A stretch of DNA of 64,000 nt from Alphaproteobacteria bacterium. Its GTDB lineage: Bacteria > Pseudomonadota > Alphaproteobacteria > Puniceispirillales > Marisalimonadaceae. This document shows, piece by piece, positions 36,501 to 45,943 of this stretch; position 1 is the first letter of the stretch, and each line of letters opens with the position of its first letter. Where the stretch lies: assembly GCA_004213885.1 (NCBI GenBank), contig SGYL01000003.1, positions 1 to 64,000 on the forward strand, read 5' to 3'. The translations under genes were made by a program, and so were the position numbers. Below the pieces are notes generated by a model. It did not search any database, was not told where the DNA came from, and was given only the letters and a program-made list of their open reading frames with translations.

Positions 36501-39500
36501 ATAACGGGATCTTAAATTCATCTCAATTAGATGAAAAAACAAATGGCTTTTACAACATAAATTATAATTCAACTGGAGAAAAAATTACTGTAAATCCGAT
36601 TTCACTTGAACACTTAGATGATAGTGTTTCAGGTCCAAATGGAAAAAAATCTCAATCAGGAAAAGCAACATATGGATTAAGCATTCCTTTGGCAGGCTAT
36701 AGAGTTGAAGTGACGGATGATGATAGCTTATATACTCAAGCAAGCCCTGCGGGTACAGGCACAAAAAGTTTTTCAGGTGGGTTTCTAAAAGATAGCTCAA
36801 ATTTAAACTCAACTATCGTGTTAACTTGTCTTGGAGATGAAAGCGCAAATACTTTTACTATAAGTGGAACAGATTATGATGGAAATACTGTTTCTGAAAC
36901 TTTAAATGGTGTGAATAATGGTGTTATAAAAGGTGTTCAACTATTTAAATCTGTTACTTCATTTTCTCTTTCAAACGCTGTAAGTGGAAATATTAAAATA
37001 GGAACTGATGGTCGCCATAGGGTAAATGATGATGATTCGATACTTACTCAAAATACATATACTTCAAATACCTATACAACCTCTTCGACACCTGCCTTAA
37101 ATGGAATACTGTCATCTTCAACCTATTTAGGTGCAAAGTTAACAATTCAAAACTTTGAAGATGAAAGAAATAATACTTTCACGGTAACAGGATATAATTT
37201 AGATGGTGATGTAATAACAGAACAAATAAAAGGTACAAATGGAACTTTATCTATGGGAGAAAAAGTTTTTAAAAGTATTACTTCAGTAGCAATAGCAAAT
37301 AACACGTCTGGTTCAATTAAAATTGGAACAGTTGCCGCAGAGGATTTTTGGAAAGCTAATATAGATGCAAATGCTTTAAATTTGTCAACATCATCGGAAA
37401 TATCTCAATCACTTCTCAATAAAATCAGAGAAGAAGCGCCTACTTCAAAGATAGAAGGTTCTGTGATTAGTAACTTACCTATTGACGATTCAGAACTAGA
37501 TGTTGTTTTTGAAGGACAAACATATTCCTTAAAAATGACTTCAGGTGAATTACTTGTAGATGGACCTGAAGAAAATAGAGTAAAAGCAAAATTTGAAGAA
37601 ACATCAAATATTTCTGAAAATTCTATTGCATTATCCCAACTAGGGTCTGCTGGAGTAAATTTAACTTTGAATGGTAATAGTGCAACTTCTACATTTGCAG
37701 GTACAAGAGTTTCGATTACTTCAGTTGAAGATGAAAGTTTGAATAGTTTTACTGTTTCTGGAACTGATTTGAATGGTAATGCAATTACAGAAAAAATAAT
37801 AGGATCAACCGCAGGTAATACTAATTCAGGTTTAAAAATATTTAAAACAATTACTTCAATTCAACCAAGTTCAAATACTGCAGGTAACATACAAATTGGT
37901 ACAGCAACAGCCTATAAATTAATTGTCATTGCAGAAGGGACTATTGAAGGTGACCAATTTGACTTAGTTCAAGATACACAAAATTTGTCTTCAGCTTCAA
38001 ATTTTGGAATATCTGATGGAACAACCTCATTAATTGGTAATTTAGCTCTGAAACCAACTGAAAATGATACTTCCTTTAGAATTAACATTGAAAATAATGA
38101 TTTAATTAACGATTTCAATGTTAAGTTTTTAAGTGATAGTAGTGAAACTTCTTTATTAACAAGCTCTGCAATCTCTAGTACAGCAGACTTATTTGGAGGA
38201 ACACCTAGTACAACTCTTCTTGGAGGAAAAATTAATATTAAGACGGCAACATCTGGAGATAGAACTGGTGTAAATTTCACAGTGGTTGGAAGAGATATGA
38301 GTGGTAATGAAATTACTGAGGTTATTACAGGTGCAATTGGAGGAGAAACAGCTAAAGGATCAAAAATTTTTAAAACGGTTACATCAATAACACCAAGTGC
38401 AACAACTGGATCTGGTAATATTGAAATAGGGCACGAAAGTCAGCCAGTGTTCTTTAATGTGTCTAATGAACAAAGTCTATTTTCATCAAAAATAATGACT
38501 ACAAATACAAGTTTAGGAACTCCAAAAACTCATAGTCAGGTTGGAGGTAAAGTTAAAATATTTACTGCCTCTGGAGGAGATCATTCAATTACTAAATTTA
38601 CTATTGTAGGAACTGACTATAAAGGTGATGCTTTAACAGAAGTTATTGAAAATGGACCATTAAGTGGAAAAGCAGTTGTTGGAGGCAAAATATTTAAAAC
38701 AATAAGTTCTATTACACCTCAGCCTATTTCAGAAATAGTGACATCTGCAAACGTATCAATAGCAAATGATACCATTACAATCTCTAATCATATGTTATCT
38801 ACAGGATCAAAAATAACTTATTCGAACGGAAGTGCTGCTGACATTACTGGTTTGTCAAACAATACTGATTATTATGCAATTGTAATAGATGCAAATACAA
38901 TAAAACTTGCAAGTTCACTTGCAAATGCAAACTCTAACAACTCAATTTCACTAACAGGTACTGGAAATAATAATCAAACTTTTACTAGGGATGTTATTGG
39001 TACTGGTTCAGTAGATATTGATTTGGTAATTACAACAGATGCAAGTTTAAATCCACCAAGTGATATTACAGTAAGTTGGACAGACGATGCTTCTGGGACT
39101 ACTGATGATGATGGTTTATTTCAAAGTGCGGCCGTTTCTGGAAGTCCACCTTCAAAATTACAATTAAATGGAGTATTAACTTCACAAGATACCGATAGTT
39201 TGTATGCCACAAAGACAGGTACTTCTGGATTATTAAATTTAGATGGTGCCTTAAAAAATAATAAAGAATTAAGAGCTGTCGTTCAAATCGCTTTTTCTGG
39301 GGCAGAAACAGGTAAAACATTTACTGTTGCTGGATATGATTTGGATGGAATTTATAAAACAGATGTAATTAATGGTCCAAATAGTGCTTCTACAATCGAG
39401 GGATCTGTGCAATTCAGAGAAGTTATTTCTATAACTGCATCAAGTGCTACAGCTAACAATATTCAAATTGGAACAAGAGCAGAATCAGCAAATGTAAATG

Positions 39501-40540
39501 GATCTGTGATATCTATAACATCCTCTGGTGATGAAAGTAATAATGAGTTTACAATTGTTGGCAAGGATATGTTCGGAAATGATCAAACAGAGATTATGAT
39601 GGGTGGTAATGCAACATCTGTAAATGGAAAAAAAGTTTTTAAATCAATAACATCAATTACTCCGTCATCAGCTACAGGTGTAAATACTATAAAAGTTGGA
39701 ACTATTTCAACAGGAAGATTTTCTATATCCCATGAAATAGGAAAATCTAACTTTTCAATTGATAGAAATCCTAATGTTCAAGATGTTTATGGTATTAAAA
39801 CTCAAAGGACTAGAGCAATTATTAATGACGGGAAGATAGAACTTAACTCATTGAATGGACGACCTATATCAGTCGATATACCAGCAGGTTCAACATCCAA
39901 TGTAGTTTCTGAACAAATATCTATTTCAAACCTTCCTAATGAAGAACTCATAGCTGTTGTAATGGGTGGTGGAGCAAGAAGGATTAATGCAGAATTTAAT
40001 TTTGTTAATGACAATCATATTAAAGAAGAACCAGAGTATGAAATAAAAATTGACAAAACTAATAAAAATAAAATTGAAATATTTGATAAAGAATTTGGCC
40101 ATTCTATTTCTACTAGAATTTTAGACAATGCAAGATCTTTTGAAGCTATTGGATCAAGATTCCAATTCTCTGATGAAGCATTAATTGGCGAGAGTTTTTT
40201 GATTAGCAATAATAACTCAGGTTCGGGTGATAACAGAAATATAAATAATATGTTGGATTTACAATCTGATAAAATACAATCTAAGGGAAAAGGAAATTTT
40301 CAACAAATTTTTTCTAATACTGTTGCTAAAGTTGGCAGTAGTGTTCAAACAAATAAATTATCTTTAACTGCAGCGGAAGCTAACAAAGATGCTGCAGAAA
40401 GTGCTTTAAGCGAATTTTCAGGTGTTAGTTTAGATGATGAGGCAGCTCATTTATTGGAGTTTCAGCAAGCTTATCAAGCATCGGCACGATTATTGCAAAC
40501 TGCAAGAGAATTATTTCAATCATTAATTGAAGTAGTCTAA
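33581..40540 (+). CDS. flgK: FlgK, hook-filament junction protein 1, giant form with repeats
   Basis: 2319 aa, several times the usual 450-1000. The ends are canonical. The N terminus has SVTGQNIANVNTDGYNRRAA, VRVNKIRRSFDAFL and DISSRSIVIENGKALANSFN. The C terminus has NKLSLTAAEANKDAAESAL, SGVSLDDEAAHLLEFQQAYQ and ASARLLQTARELFQSLIEVV. The 1600-residue insert carries about eight copies of a module whose core reads FTIxGxDxxGNxxTEVIxG, then KxFKxITSITPSS and a final IxIGT. Several copies are preceded by a DDDGLF...LDG segment. The frame is uninterrupted, so it is not an assembly of pseudogene pieces. Stop at 40540; flgL follows by 15 bases. Confidence 0.95.
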   Translation: MSSLFEIGKSGVQAYRQALSVTGQNIANVNTDGYNRRAADLEEVPSVQGGVTNVPDQSGLGVRVNKIRRSFDAFLSSNLRDNNAEYTKLKKYVDNLNKLENMLLPSDSDLGKFIGRFFNSLQDVSSRPDDISSRSIVIENGKALANSFNNYDMQLKSFQSTASKETETNLSELNETLKQLAQVNKLIMSGGSKNSSPDILDARDQLLSKLSNLIDFSVDYGKSGEAKITSGSSGNGKLLLEDTNFSILTHTIQENKIVFNVNRDAKTSSLNSFSSGILSGIKNFYDFSSDVQSEINDLARRVARDFNEIQKIGIDLNGKIGSSMFSINSMEAKVNGNNNSNFNVELIISDEDKISQEDLNFKFISSLNSWQVASSSGIKNYNADNLSFNGFKLKIDGIPSDGDQFYLRPALSNASAFSFLLNDPKSIAAASKNLISASLENTSKAELKIIGNEVENKNNQIAKINDVFSSSTNPLLASEFLKDGAIATIPSNSNEIKISSLLKQSSATFGIYDSQIKGFSNISINLSDGSSINLTSAVEDPGDGIKSVHELANMLNSGLLLDGLSQHNFRKFGLFASGADGGLTISSSNSSVSSASILSNGNTYTASISDIPSDKAKASEIQIFTRDGRHISGKSLDASQIASLFKESNGFLKNAEYRNDYLNTNYRGIESNRVSVTGDHIYDFGTNISYDKQATDEDGLFTNKNAQSLSGALVLDGELANSNDIDGYITITNSLNDTSINYTIKGYDQDGNFQTETLPGGSEAQVTGNKIFKSISSITSSGNGAGDLKIGIKSAGFTLKVENNNGNISSSTMPVNASAYYMADKLTNDLAGTGIQATASNRVMLGPLSSDTNGLMSFKLKGSNFDPVTISANISQDDLSNLARVINQYSTQTGINAYSTEDFDRIVLESNVGYDIELTEISSPSDFKIYSLNQDFERISDRHFIDVSESSKRSAYINGTIRFSSTSDFTTQIDNGILNSSQLDEKTNGFYNINYNSTGEKITVNPISLEHLDDSVSGPNGKKSQSGKATYGLSIPLAGYRVEVTDDDSLYTQASPAGTGTKSFSGGFLKDSSNLNSTIVLTCLGDESANTFTISGTDYDGNTVSETLNGVNNGVIKGVQLFKSVTSFSLSNAVSGNIKIGTDGRHRVNDDDSILTQNTYTSNTYTTSSTPALNGILSSSTYLGAKLTIQNFEDERNNTFTVTGYNLDGDVITEQIKGTNGTLSMGEKVFKSITSVAIANNTSGSIKIGTVAAEDFWKANIDANALNLSTSSEISQSLLNKIREEAPTSKIEGSVISNLPIDDSELDVVFEGQTYSLKMTSGELLVDGPEENRVKAKFEETSNISENSIALSQLGSAGVNLTLNGNSATSTFAGTRVSITSVEDESLNSFTVSGTDLNGNAITEKIIGSTAGNTNSGLKIFKTITSIQPSSNTAGNIQIGTATAYKLIVIAEGTIEGDQFDLVQDTQNLSSASNFGISDGTTSLIGNLALKPTENDTSFRINIENNDLINDFNVKFLSDSSETSLLTSSAISSTADLFGGTPSTTLLGGKINIKTATSGDRTGVNFTVVGRDMSGNEITEVITGAIGGETAKGSKIFKTVTSITPSATTGSGNIEIGHESQPVFFNVSNEQSLFSSKIMTTNTSLGTPKTHSQVGGKVKIFTASGGDHSITKFTIVGTDYKGDALTEVIENGPLSGKAVVGGKIFKTISSITPQPISEIVTSANVSIANDTITISNHMLSTGSKITYSNGSAADITGLSNNTDYYAIVIDANTIKLASSLANANSNNSISLTGTGNNNQTFTRDVIGTGSVDIDLVITTDASLNPPSDITVSWTDDASGTTDDDGLFQSAAVSGSPPSKLQLNGVLTSQDTDSLYATKTGTSGLLNLDGALKNNKELRAVVQIAFSGAETGKTFTVAGYDLDGIYKTDVINGPNSASTIEGSVQFREVISITASSATANNIQIGTRAESANVNGSVISITSSGDESNNEFTIVGKDMFGNDQTEIMMGGNATSVNGKKVFKSITSITPSSATGVNTIKVGTISTGRFSISHEIGKSNFSIDRNPNVQDVYGIKTQRTRAIINDGKIELNSLNGRPISVDIPAGSTSNVVSEQISISNLPNEELIAVVMGGGARRINAEFNFVNDNHIKEEPEYEIKIDKTNKNKIEIFDKEFGHSISTRILDNARSFEAIGSRFQFSDEALIGESFLISNNNSGSGDNRNINNMLDLQSDKIQSKGKGNFQQIFSNTVAKVGSSVQTNKLSLTAAEANKDAAESALSEFSGVSLDDEAAHLLEFQQAYQASARLLQTARELFQSLIEVV
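35759..39708 (+). repeat. about eight copies of a phage-like module inside flgK
   Basis: Approximate copies: 35759-35970, 36810-37011, 37131-37338, 37702-37910, 38221-38449, 38540-38730, 39270-39486, 39500-39708. Shared core: a strand ending xIxITS, FTIxGxDxxGN, TExIxG, KxFKxITSIT, and IxIGT. The same module appears twice in fliD and twice in the minus-strand flagellin. Copies differ enough that they are not recent DNA duplications. Confidence 0.85.
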
Positions 40541-40555
40541 TAAAAAGATATTATA

Positions 40556-41842
40556 ATGAAAGTTAGTACTAAATTATTTAATCAACAACAACTGAAGCAA
40601 TTTACTTCTTTAAACGAAGAAATTCAAAAAACTCAAAATAAAATTTCAACAGGTAAAAACATACTCTTAGCTTCAGATGATCCTATAGGATCTGTTCAGT
40701 TGTCAGGTTTACAAGTAATTAGAGATCAAATAAATCAATATAATAAAAATATTGAAACTTCAAAGGAAAGACTAAGTTTACTCGATAAAAACTTACAAAA
40801 CATGAATACAATTATGATTAGAGCTCAAGAGTTGATAATACAAGCATCTAGTGATGTATTAGGACCATCTGATAGAGAATCAATTGCTCTTGAAATTGAT
40901 GAAATGAAGCATGAAATTTTAAGTATTGCAAATACTCAAGACTCTACAGGAAGTTTTCTTTTTTCTGGATATAAAACAAATACTTTACCTTTTGAAAAAG
41001 ATTTTAATGGTTTAGTACAATATAATGGTGATAGAGGTGTTTCCTCATTATCTATTTCTGAAAGTAATATCATGCAAACCACTTTAGATGGAGGAAGTGT
41101 ATTCCAAAATGTAATAGATAATAATCAAAAGAGTTTCTCCGTTTTTGAACTTTTAGAAGATGTTAGTGCATCTATTAGAACTGCAGCAGCAGGTGTGAAT
41201 GGTGTAAAATCAATTGCTCAAGCAGAATTATCAATTTTTAACCAAAATCCAGGACAATGGTCTTTTGAAATAACAGGGAGTTTAGGTACTCAAAATATAG
41301 AAGTTGAAATTGCAGGTGACAATCCAACAGAAATTGTTGATAAAATAAATCAATATATCAACACTACAGGTATTACAGCTAGTTTAGATAGTGATGGTAA
41401 AACAATACTTCTATCAGATTCTAAAAACGGTCCATTAGAAATTAAAAATTTATCTGTATATGGCGTTGAAAGAGCTGAAGAAACTCCAAAATCTTATATT
41501 GAGGTTAAAACAAAAGACGCAGTTGGTAATTTTTTAAGTAAAAATCAAATATTGTACGATGATAACCAAAGGCCAGCCAAACAACTAGATAAAATTGTAA
41601 ATGCTCAATCGCATATTTCTAATAAAAGAGGGTCAGTTGGTGCTAGGGTAAATTCACTTGAAAGACAATCTGAACTCTTAATAGAACGACAAAATGCTGT
41701 AGAAAAGGATGTAAGTGATTTAAGTGAAGCAGATTTATCAACTTTAGTAACAAATTTGCAATCTATGCTTACTTCAATGCAAGCTAGTCAACAGGCATTT
41801 GTAAAAGTATCTCAGCTTAACTTGTTTGATTATATTAGATAA
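40556..41842 (+). CDS. flgL: FlgL, hook-filament junction protein 2
   Basis: A 428-aa flagellin-like junction protein. N terminus: EIQKTQNKISTGKNILLASD, DPIGSVQLSGL; C terminus: SHISNKRGSVGARVNSLERQ and SEADLSTLVTNLQSMLTSMQ, ASQQAFVKVSQLNLFDYI. The central region has a flagellin-IN-like segment (EITGSLGTQNIEVEIAGDNP). Normal length, unlike FlgK. Confidence 0.94.
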   Translation: MKVSTKLFNQQQLKQFTSLNEEIQKTQNKISTGKNILLASDDPIGSVQLSGLQVIRDQINQYNKNIETSKERLSLLDKNLQNMNTIMIRAQELIIQASSDVLGPSDRESIALEIDEMKHEILSIANTQDSTGSFLFSGYKTNTLPFEKDFNGLVQYNGDRGVSSLSISESNIMQTTLDGGSVFQNVIDNNQKSFSVFELLEDVSASIRTAAAGVNGVKSIAQAELSIFNQNPGQWSFEITGSLGTQNIEVEIAGDNPTEIVDKINQYINTTGITASLDSDGKTILLSDSKNGPLEIKNLSVYGVERAEETPKSYIEVKTKDAVGNFLSKNQILYDDNQRPAKQLDKIVNAQSHISNKRGSVGARVNSLERQSELLIERQNAVEKDVSDLSEADLSTLVTNLQSMLTSMQASQQAFVKVSQLNLFDYIR

Positions 41843-41863
41843 TTTTTTAATTAAAAATTATCT
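41837..41863. terminator. bidirectional terminator between flgL and the 173-aa gene
   Basis: An 11-bp inverted repeat (AGATAATTTTT / AAAAATTATCT, loop TAATT) spans the gap between the convergent stops. A/T runs on both sides suit both directions. Confidence 0.65.
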
Positions 41864-42372
41864 AGTACGTCTACAGGCTTTTCTACTAATTCTATAAACC
41901 AATCTAAATTATCATTGCCTTTAAGTTCTGAAATATTCCAACCAGGTGATGCTTTTGGCATAGTATCATTTCTTATACCAAAAACTGTTGCTCTAAAAAT
42001 TTTTATAGAATTATTAACATTATAATCTTTTTTCTTTTCTGCATTTGTTGGTGATGCAAACAACCCAGATAATTTTCTCTCAGATCCATTATTTTGATAA
42101 TAAATTCTTTTGAATATATATTGATCTATATATGTTACACCTTCTTCGCCAGCTTCAATTTCAGATAAGAATTGTAAAATACCTTCAGCAGTTTCTGATA
42201 TCTCTTCAAAATAAACATCTTCATATTTTTCAGACAAACCTTTAGCAAATTTTCTTGCAAGTCCATTTATAGAGCTTTCAGAATAAAGAAATCCTTTTGC
42301 AGTATATGCAGCACTACAACCTACTAACCATTCAGGACAAAACATAAATATTTTATCTCCTATTTTAGACAA
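41851..42372 (-). CDS. hypothetical 173-aa protein
   Basis: Unrecognised. Starts MSKIGDKIFMFCPEWLVGCS, then AYTAKGFLYSESSINGLARK. It is acidic with mixed secondary structure, has two cysteines near the start and no signal peptide. It lies between flgL and fliS, 94 bases downstream of fliS on the same strand, so a flagellar link is possible but unproven. Confidence 0.6.
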   Translation of the reverse strand: MSKIGDKIFMFCPEWLVGCSAAYTAKGFLYSESSINGLARKFAKGLSEKYEDVYFEEISETAEGILQFLSEIEAGEEGVTYIDQYIFKRIYYQNNGSERKLSGLFASPTNAEKKKDYNVNNSIKIFRATVFGIRNDTMPKASPGWNISELKGNDNLDWFIELVEKPVDVLDNF

Positions 42373-42466
42373 AATGTATATAGTTTAGTATTACAAAATG
42401 ATAGAATTTTCAAGAAATAGTATTGTTTGTTTTAAGAAATTTTTAAGTTAACAGAACAAAATTTAA

Positions 42467-42850
42467 TCACTTTATACTTTTCCAGCCATCTAGTATTTCA
42501 CTTATTATATCAATGACTTTAAAAATAGCTTCAAAATCATTTTTTGAAAAACTTTTTATTATTGTAGTTTTACAAAAATCATATAATTCAAATAAGTTTT
42601 GAGCAATATCACCACCTGATTTAAAATCTAAACTTGATTGTAAAATATAAATAGCTGTTAAGGATTTTGAAAAACATTTTGATTTAGCCTCAGGCATATG
42701 GCCCTTATCTTTTAAACAATATGCTAAAGTAGATAAATTCTTTTTCAGCTCTATAAGGATTTGTTCAATGACACCATGTGGATTATTATTTTCAACTTTT
42801 TGATTTATATCATTTTGCAAATAATTTTGAATAGGTAGAGAGTGGTTCAT
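42467..42850 (-). CDS. fliS: FliS-like flagellin export chaperone (copy 1)
   Basis: A 127-aa helical protein matching FliS: NPHGVIEQILIELKKNLSTL, FSKSLTAIYILQSSLDFKSG, GDIAQNLFELYDFCKTTI, and the ending EILDGWKSIK. FliS binds flagellin C termini in the cytosol. A second, homologous copy is at 60127-60573. A FliA-type promoter lies upstream. Confidence 0.8.
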   Translation of the reverse strand: MNHSLPIQNYLQNDINQKVENNNPHGVIEQILIELKKNLSTLAYCLKDKGHMPEAKSKCFSKSLTAIYILQSSLDFKSGGDIAQNLFELYDFCKTTIIKSFSKNDFEAIFKVIDIISEILDGWKSIK

Positions 42851-42884
42851 AAAAACTCTTTATTAATGTTAATTTCAAAAATAA

Positions 42885-42910
42885 TAACGACTAAATTAGA
42901 ATAAGTTTAA
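42885..42910 (-). promoter_or_regulatory. FliA-type promoter of fliS copy 1
   Basis: The minus strand reads TTAAAC, 13 bases, GTCGTTATT, about 35 bases before the fliS ATG. Confidence 0.6.
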
Positions 42911-43358
42911 TATAAAAACTCTTACTAAATAAAATAAAATTATGACAGGTGTATAATTTGAATTATTACAATATAATAGACTTAAATTAATACGTAACTT
43001 TTAGATTTTTTTGCATTTGTTATTGTTTAATGATCGAAACTTATTACTTACTTCATATTTATCTTTTTTTATTAATGTCCAAATTTTTTGATAAAATTTC
43101 CATCATTATGAAATCATGATATTTCCTGTTTCAATAGCAAACATATGTAAAGCAATAGATCTATTTCATTTTATTTTATATATTTAAAATAGTTATTAAT
43201 GTAACTCTTACATTGGATTTAATAATATTATATTTCTTAACCATTCTCTAAAATTATGAAGTTGCATGAGTTTTTCGATTAAAGGTCTCATCTATTAATT
43301 TTTTTTATAGAATTATTGATCTATTGTGATTAATACTAAATTGTTGGTAACAAATACT
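42911..43358. other. AT-rich intergenic stretch without a recognised gene
   Basis: About 450 bases between fliS copy 1 and the formyltransferase. Stops are frequent in all frames. The longest notable piece is a 27-codon minus-strand frame at about 43200-43290. No RNA gene, DnaA-box cluster or repeat was seen. Confidence 0.5.
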
Positions 43359-44255
43359 TTATTTAACTTCAAATCTATCACCTATTTTTAATTTTCCATC
43401 ATATGTATATTCGGTAACTTTTATAAAACTATCTTGGGTCTTAACTATAAAACCATCTGGTTTTATGTTTATAATCGCACCAACTATACATTTATAAATT
43501 GGTGCGTTTTTAATGTGTTCTACCTTATTAATTTTCATTGCCTTTTTGTTGATAAACGTTCTGGCTAAAGGGCCTGGACTACAGATCGCCCTTACAAAAT
43601 TAAATATTTCTCTGCTTGTTTGGTTCCAATTTAATGTATTATCACCTATATTTCTTTTTGAACAATAAAAACCTGTAGGATGTATTTCATTTTGTTTTTT
43701 AGCTTTTACAGGGCCATCTTTAAACATTAGTATTGCATCATATAAAATATTGGCACAGCCGACATAAGCTCTTTCAAGAAGAGTCTTATAATTATCTTGA
43801 TCTGAAATTTGATAAATTTTTTGTAGAATAATATCTCCGGTATCTATCCCATCATCAACATAATGGACAGTAATGCCAAATTCTTTTTCATCATTTATCA
43901 ACGCCCAATTTAGAATACTTCTCCCTCTATAAAATGGTAATTTACCTGCATGACAATTTATAGTGTTGTATTTGGCTAATTTAATGATTTTAGTTTTAAA
44001 GATTTGGTCAAAGGACATTGAAACAAATAAATCACAATTATATTTTTCTATAGTCGCAACAAATTTATCAGAATTAATGTTTCTATGCTTTAAGTAATCA
44101 ATACTATATCGCTTTGCATAATTTTTTAAAGTCTCATCTTTAGTGTCAAATTTAACGCATATGAATGATATTTTAATATCAGAGTCATGTATTAATTTAT
44201 CAAAAGTTTTATGGCTCCATGGACCGTCTGCAAAATACCCAATATTCAATTTCAT
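43359..44255 (-). CDS. formyltransferase family protein (probable sugar N-formyltransferase)
   Basis: About 298 aa. The start at 44255 is chosen because it forms an ATGA overlap with the upstream gene; an ATG at 44273 is the alternative. The catalytic formyltransferase core is clear: TINCHAGKLPFYRGRSILNW (Asn-x-His) and GITVHYVDDGIDTGDIILQ (Asp). The C-terminal part (GDNTLNWNQTSREIFNFVRA) has the FMT C-like domain. It is not the housekeeping methionyl-tRNA formyltransferase by context: it lies with an aminotransferase and flagellar genes, so formylation of an amino sugar for flagellin glycan is likely. Confidence 0.85.
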   Translation of the reverse strand: MKLNIGYFADGPWSHKTFDKLIHDSDIKISFICVKFDTKDETLKNYAKRYSIDYLKHRNINSDKFVATIEKYNCDLFVSMSFDQIFKTKIIKLAKYNTINCHAGKLPFYRGRSILNWALINDEKEFGITVHYVDDGIDTGDIILQKIYQISDQDNYKTLLERAYVGCANILYDAILMFKDGPVKAKKQNEIHPTGFYCSKRNIGDNTLNWNQTSREIFNFVRAICSPGPLARTFINKKAMKINKVEHIKNAPIYKCIVGAIINIKPDGFIVKTQDSFIKVTEYTYDGKLKIGDRFEVK

Positions 44256-44464
44256 TTGGTTATCATCGAGCAAGGAATGTTTATAAGTTTCTCTTTTAAA
44301 AACTTTATAATCTCTAAATTAATTATTTGACAGTCTTTAAATACCTCTAACACATTAATTAAATCCCGCAAAGGAACTCTCATTATACGCTGAGAATTAA
44401 TTTCATTTAATACATGTATCTTACTGTCTTTTATTGAATAGTCTAAAAACGTTCCAATTTGCAT
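44252..44464 (-). CDS. hypothetical 70-aa protein, coupled to the formyltransferase
   Basis: Unrecognised small protein with a beta-rich start (MQIGTFLDYSIKDSKIHVLN) and a helical end (LINVLEVFKDCQIINLEIIK). Its stop overlaps the formyltransferase ATG (ATGA), so the two are translated together. Possibly a small subunit or accessory protein. Confidence 0.55.
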   Translation of the reverse strand: MQIGTFLDYSIKDSKIHVLNEINSQRIMRVPLRDLINVLEVFKDCQIINLEIIKFLKEKLINIPCSMITK

Positions 44465-44609
44465 ATACTCTCATTTTCTTTAAGCAGAAATTAATAATCT
44501 GTCTGTTTAATTTTTGTTTGCACATCTTATTTCAAAATAATTAATTTAAGAAAAAACTTTTTCATCTTAATTTGTTTATTAAATTCATACTTTATATTTT
44601 TAAAATTAA

Positions 44610-45761
44610 TTAATTTATAATTTGATTACTTAATGTTTTAACTCTTGAGGCAATATGCTCACAATTTTTCTCATTTAACCACCATCCACATGGTAAAGAG
44701 ATTTGATGATCACTAAACTCTTCTGTTCCAGGAAGTTGTGTGTTGGAATCTTCAAATGCATTATATTTATGATTTGGAATGTGAACTAACCCTGCGGCAA
44801 TTCCTTCTGAAATTAATTTTTCTAATAATATATCTCTTTTATTTCTATCACCTTTAAATAAACATGTGTAAACCCAGTAAGAAGAAGTTGACTTCTCAGG
44901 AAGTTTAATTGTTTGAATTATATTGGATTTTTTAAATGCTTTTTCATAAACATTGGCATTTTTTTTATTTTTATCGATAAGTTTATCTATATAATTTAAT
45001 TGTACAAGTCCAATCGCTGCAGAAATGTTATTCATATTGAATTTATAACCAACATAATCTTTATCAATATCTGCATCCCATCTTTGACCTTTCCATTCTC
45101 CTTTTTTATCTTTTATATTATCTCTGTCATAGCCAAACCATTTTAATTTTTTAGCAGATAAATAGTCGTTTTTATTTTTACATATTAATGCGCCACCATC
45201 ACCTGTTGTTAAATGTTTAATTGCTTGAAAAGAATAAGTAGTAAAATCTGCAAAATAAGATAAATCTTTACCTTTAAATTTGGAACCAAAAGCATGAGCT
45301 GAGTCTTGAATAATTTTAATATTATATTTTTCTCCAATTTCAGAAATTTTTTCTAATTCAGCTGGGTTTCCTCCCCAATTAACAAAAGAAATAGCACAAG
45401 TTTTATCATTTATTTTTTTTATTATATCATTGGGGTCAATTGCACCAGTTTCAGGCTTAACATCTGACCAAACAATTTTACCACCTAGATTAATTACTGG
45501 CGTGTTTGATGCTACACAAGTCATTGAAGTACATATTACTTCTTTACCAGGTTTTACACCTGCTAATCTATAAGCAATTGTTAAAGCACTTGTACATGAG
45601 TTTAGTAGTACTAAGTTTTTAACGTTCAAATATGATGAGAGTTTTTTAGAAAATTTATCAACTTCTATACCTTCATTTAAAAAACCAGAAGCCAAAACAG
45701 ATTTAATTTTTGTTAAAACCTCATCAACTGGCATATGAACTTTAAACATAGGGTATTGCAT
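44610..45761 (-). CDS. DegT/DnrJ/EryC1/StrS family sugar aminotransferase
   Basis: A 383-aa PLP enzyme that aminates a nucleotide keto-sugar. SCTSALTIAYRLAGVKPGKE, QDSAHAFGSKFKG, the PLP-lysine segment SFQAIKHLTTGDGGALICKN, and GYKFNMNNISAAIGLVQLNY are all conserved. With the formyltransferase downstream and the TPR-glycosyltransferase upstream it forms a flagellin-sugar cassette. A sigma-54 promoter lies 70-95 bases upstream, an uncommon regulation for a sugar gene and a strong link to the flagellum. Confidence 0.9.
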   Translation of the reverse strand: MQYPMFKVHMPVDEVLTKIKSVLASGFLNEGIEVDKFSKKLSSYLNVKNLVLLNSCTSALTIAYRLAGVKPGKEVICTSMTCVASNTPVINLGGKIVWSDVKPETGAIDPNDIIKKINDKTCAISFVNWGGNPAELEKISEIGEKYNIKIIQDSAHAFGSKFKGKDLSYFADFTTYSFQAIKHLTTGDGGALICKNKNDYLSAKKLKWFGYDRDNIKDKKGEWKGQRWDADIDKDYVGYKFNMNNISAAIGLVQLNYIDKLIDKNKKNANVYEKAFKKSNIIQTIKLPEKSTSSYWVYTCLFKGDRNKRDILLEKLISEGIAAGLVHIPNHKYNAFEDSNTQLPGTEEFSDHQISLPCGWWLNEKNCEHIASRVKTLSNQIIN

Positions 45762-45840
45762 AAAAAAAATCTCATAAATCTCAAATTAAAAATAATTAAT
45801 TTAAAATATTTTAATTACTTTAATAATCTTAAGTATAGCG

Positions 45841-45857
45841 TGCAAAAAAAATGCCAG
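45841..45857 (-). promoter_or_regulatory. sigma-54 promoter of the aminotransferase operon
   Basis: The minus strand reads TCTGGCATTTTTTTTGCAC, with GG at 45855-45854 and GC at 45843-45842, 10 bases apart. Confidence 0.7.
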
Positions 45858-45943
45858 ATGGAACTTGATTTTACGATTTTTTATAATTTAGTTATTTTAA
45901 ATGACAAAAAATAACAAAATAAGTTGAATTAATATAAATAAAT

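Noticed and set aside
35759-39708. regular repeats in flgK as a CRISPR array or satellite DNA
   Set aside because: The periodicity is at protein level in one open frame; the DNA copies differ and spacing is uneven.
43200-43290. minus-strand frame of 27 codons in the gap after fliS copy 1
   Set aside because: Very short, no ribosome-binding site, no recognisable family; chance is as likely as a gene remnant.
42911-43358. AT-rich gap as a replication origin
   Set aside because: No cluster of DnaA boxes and no origin-linked genes nearby.
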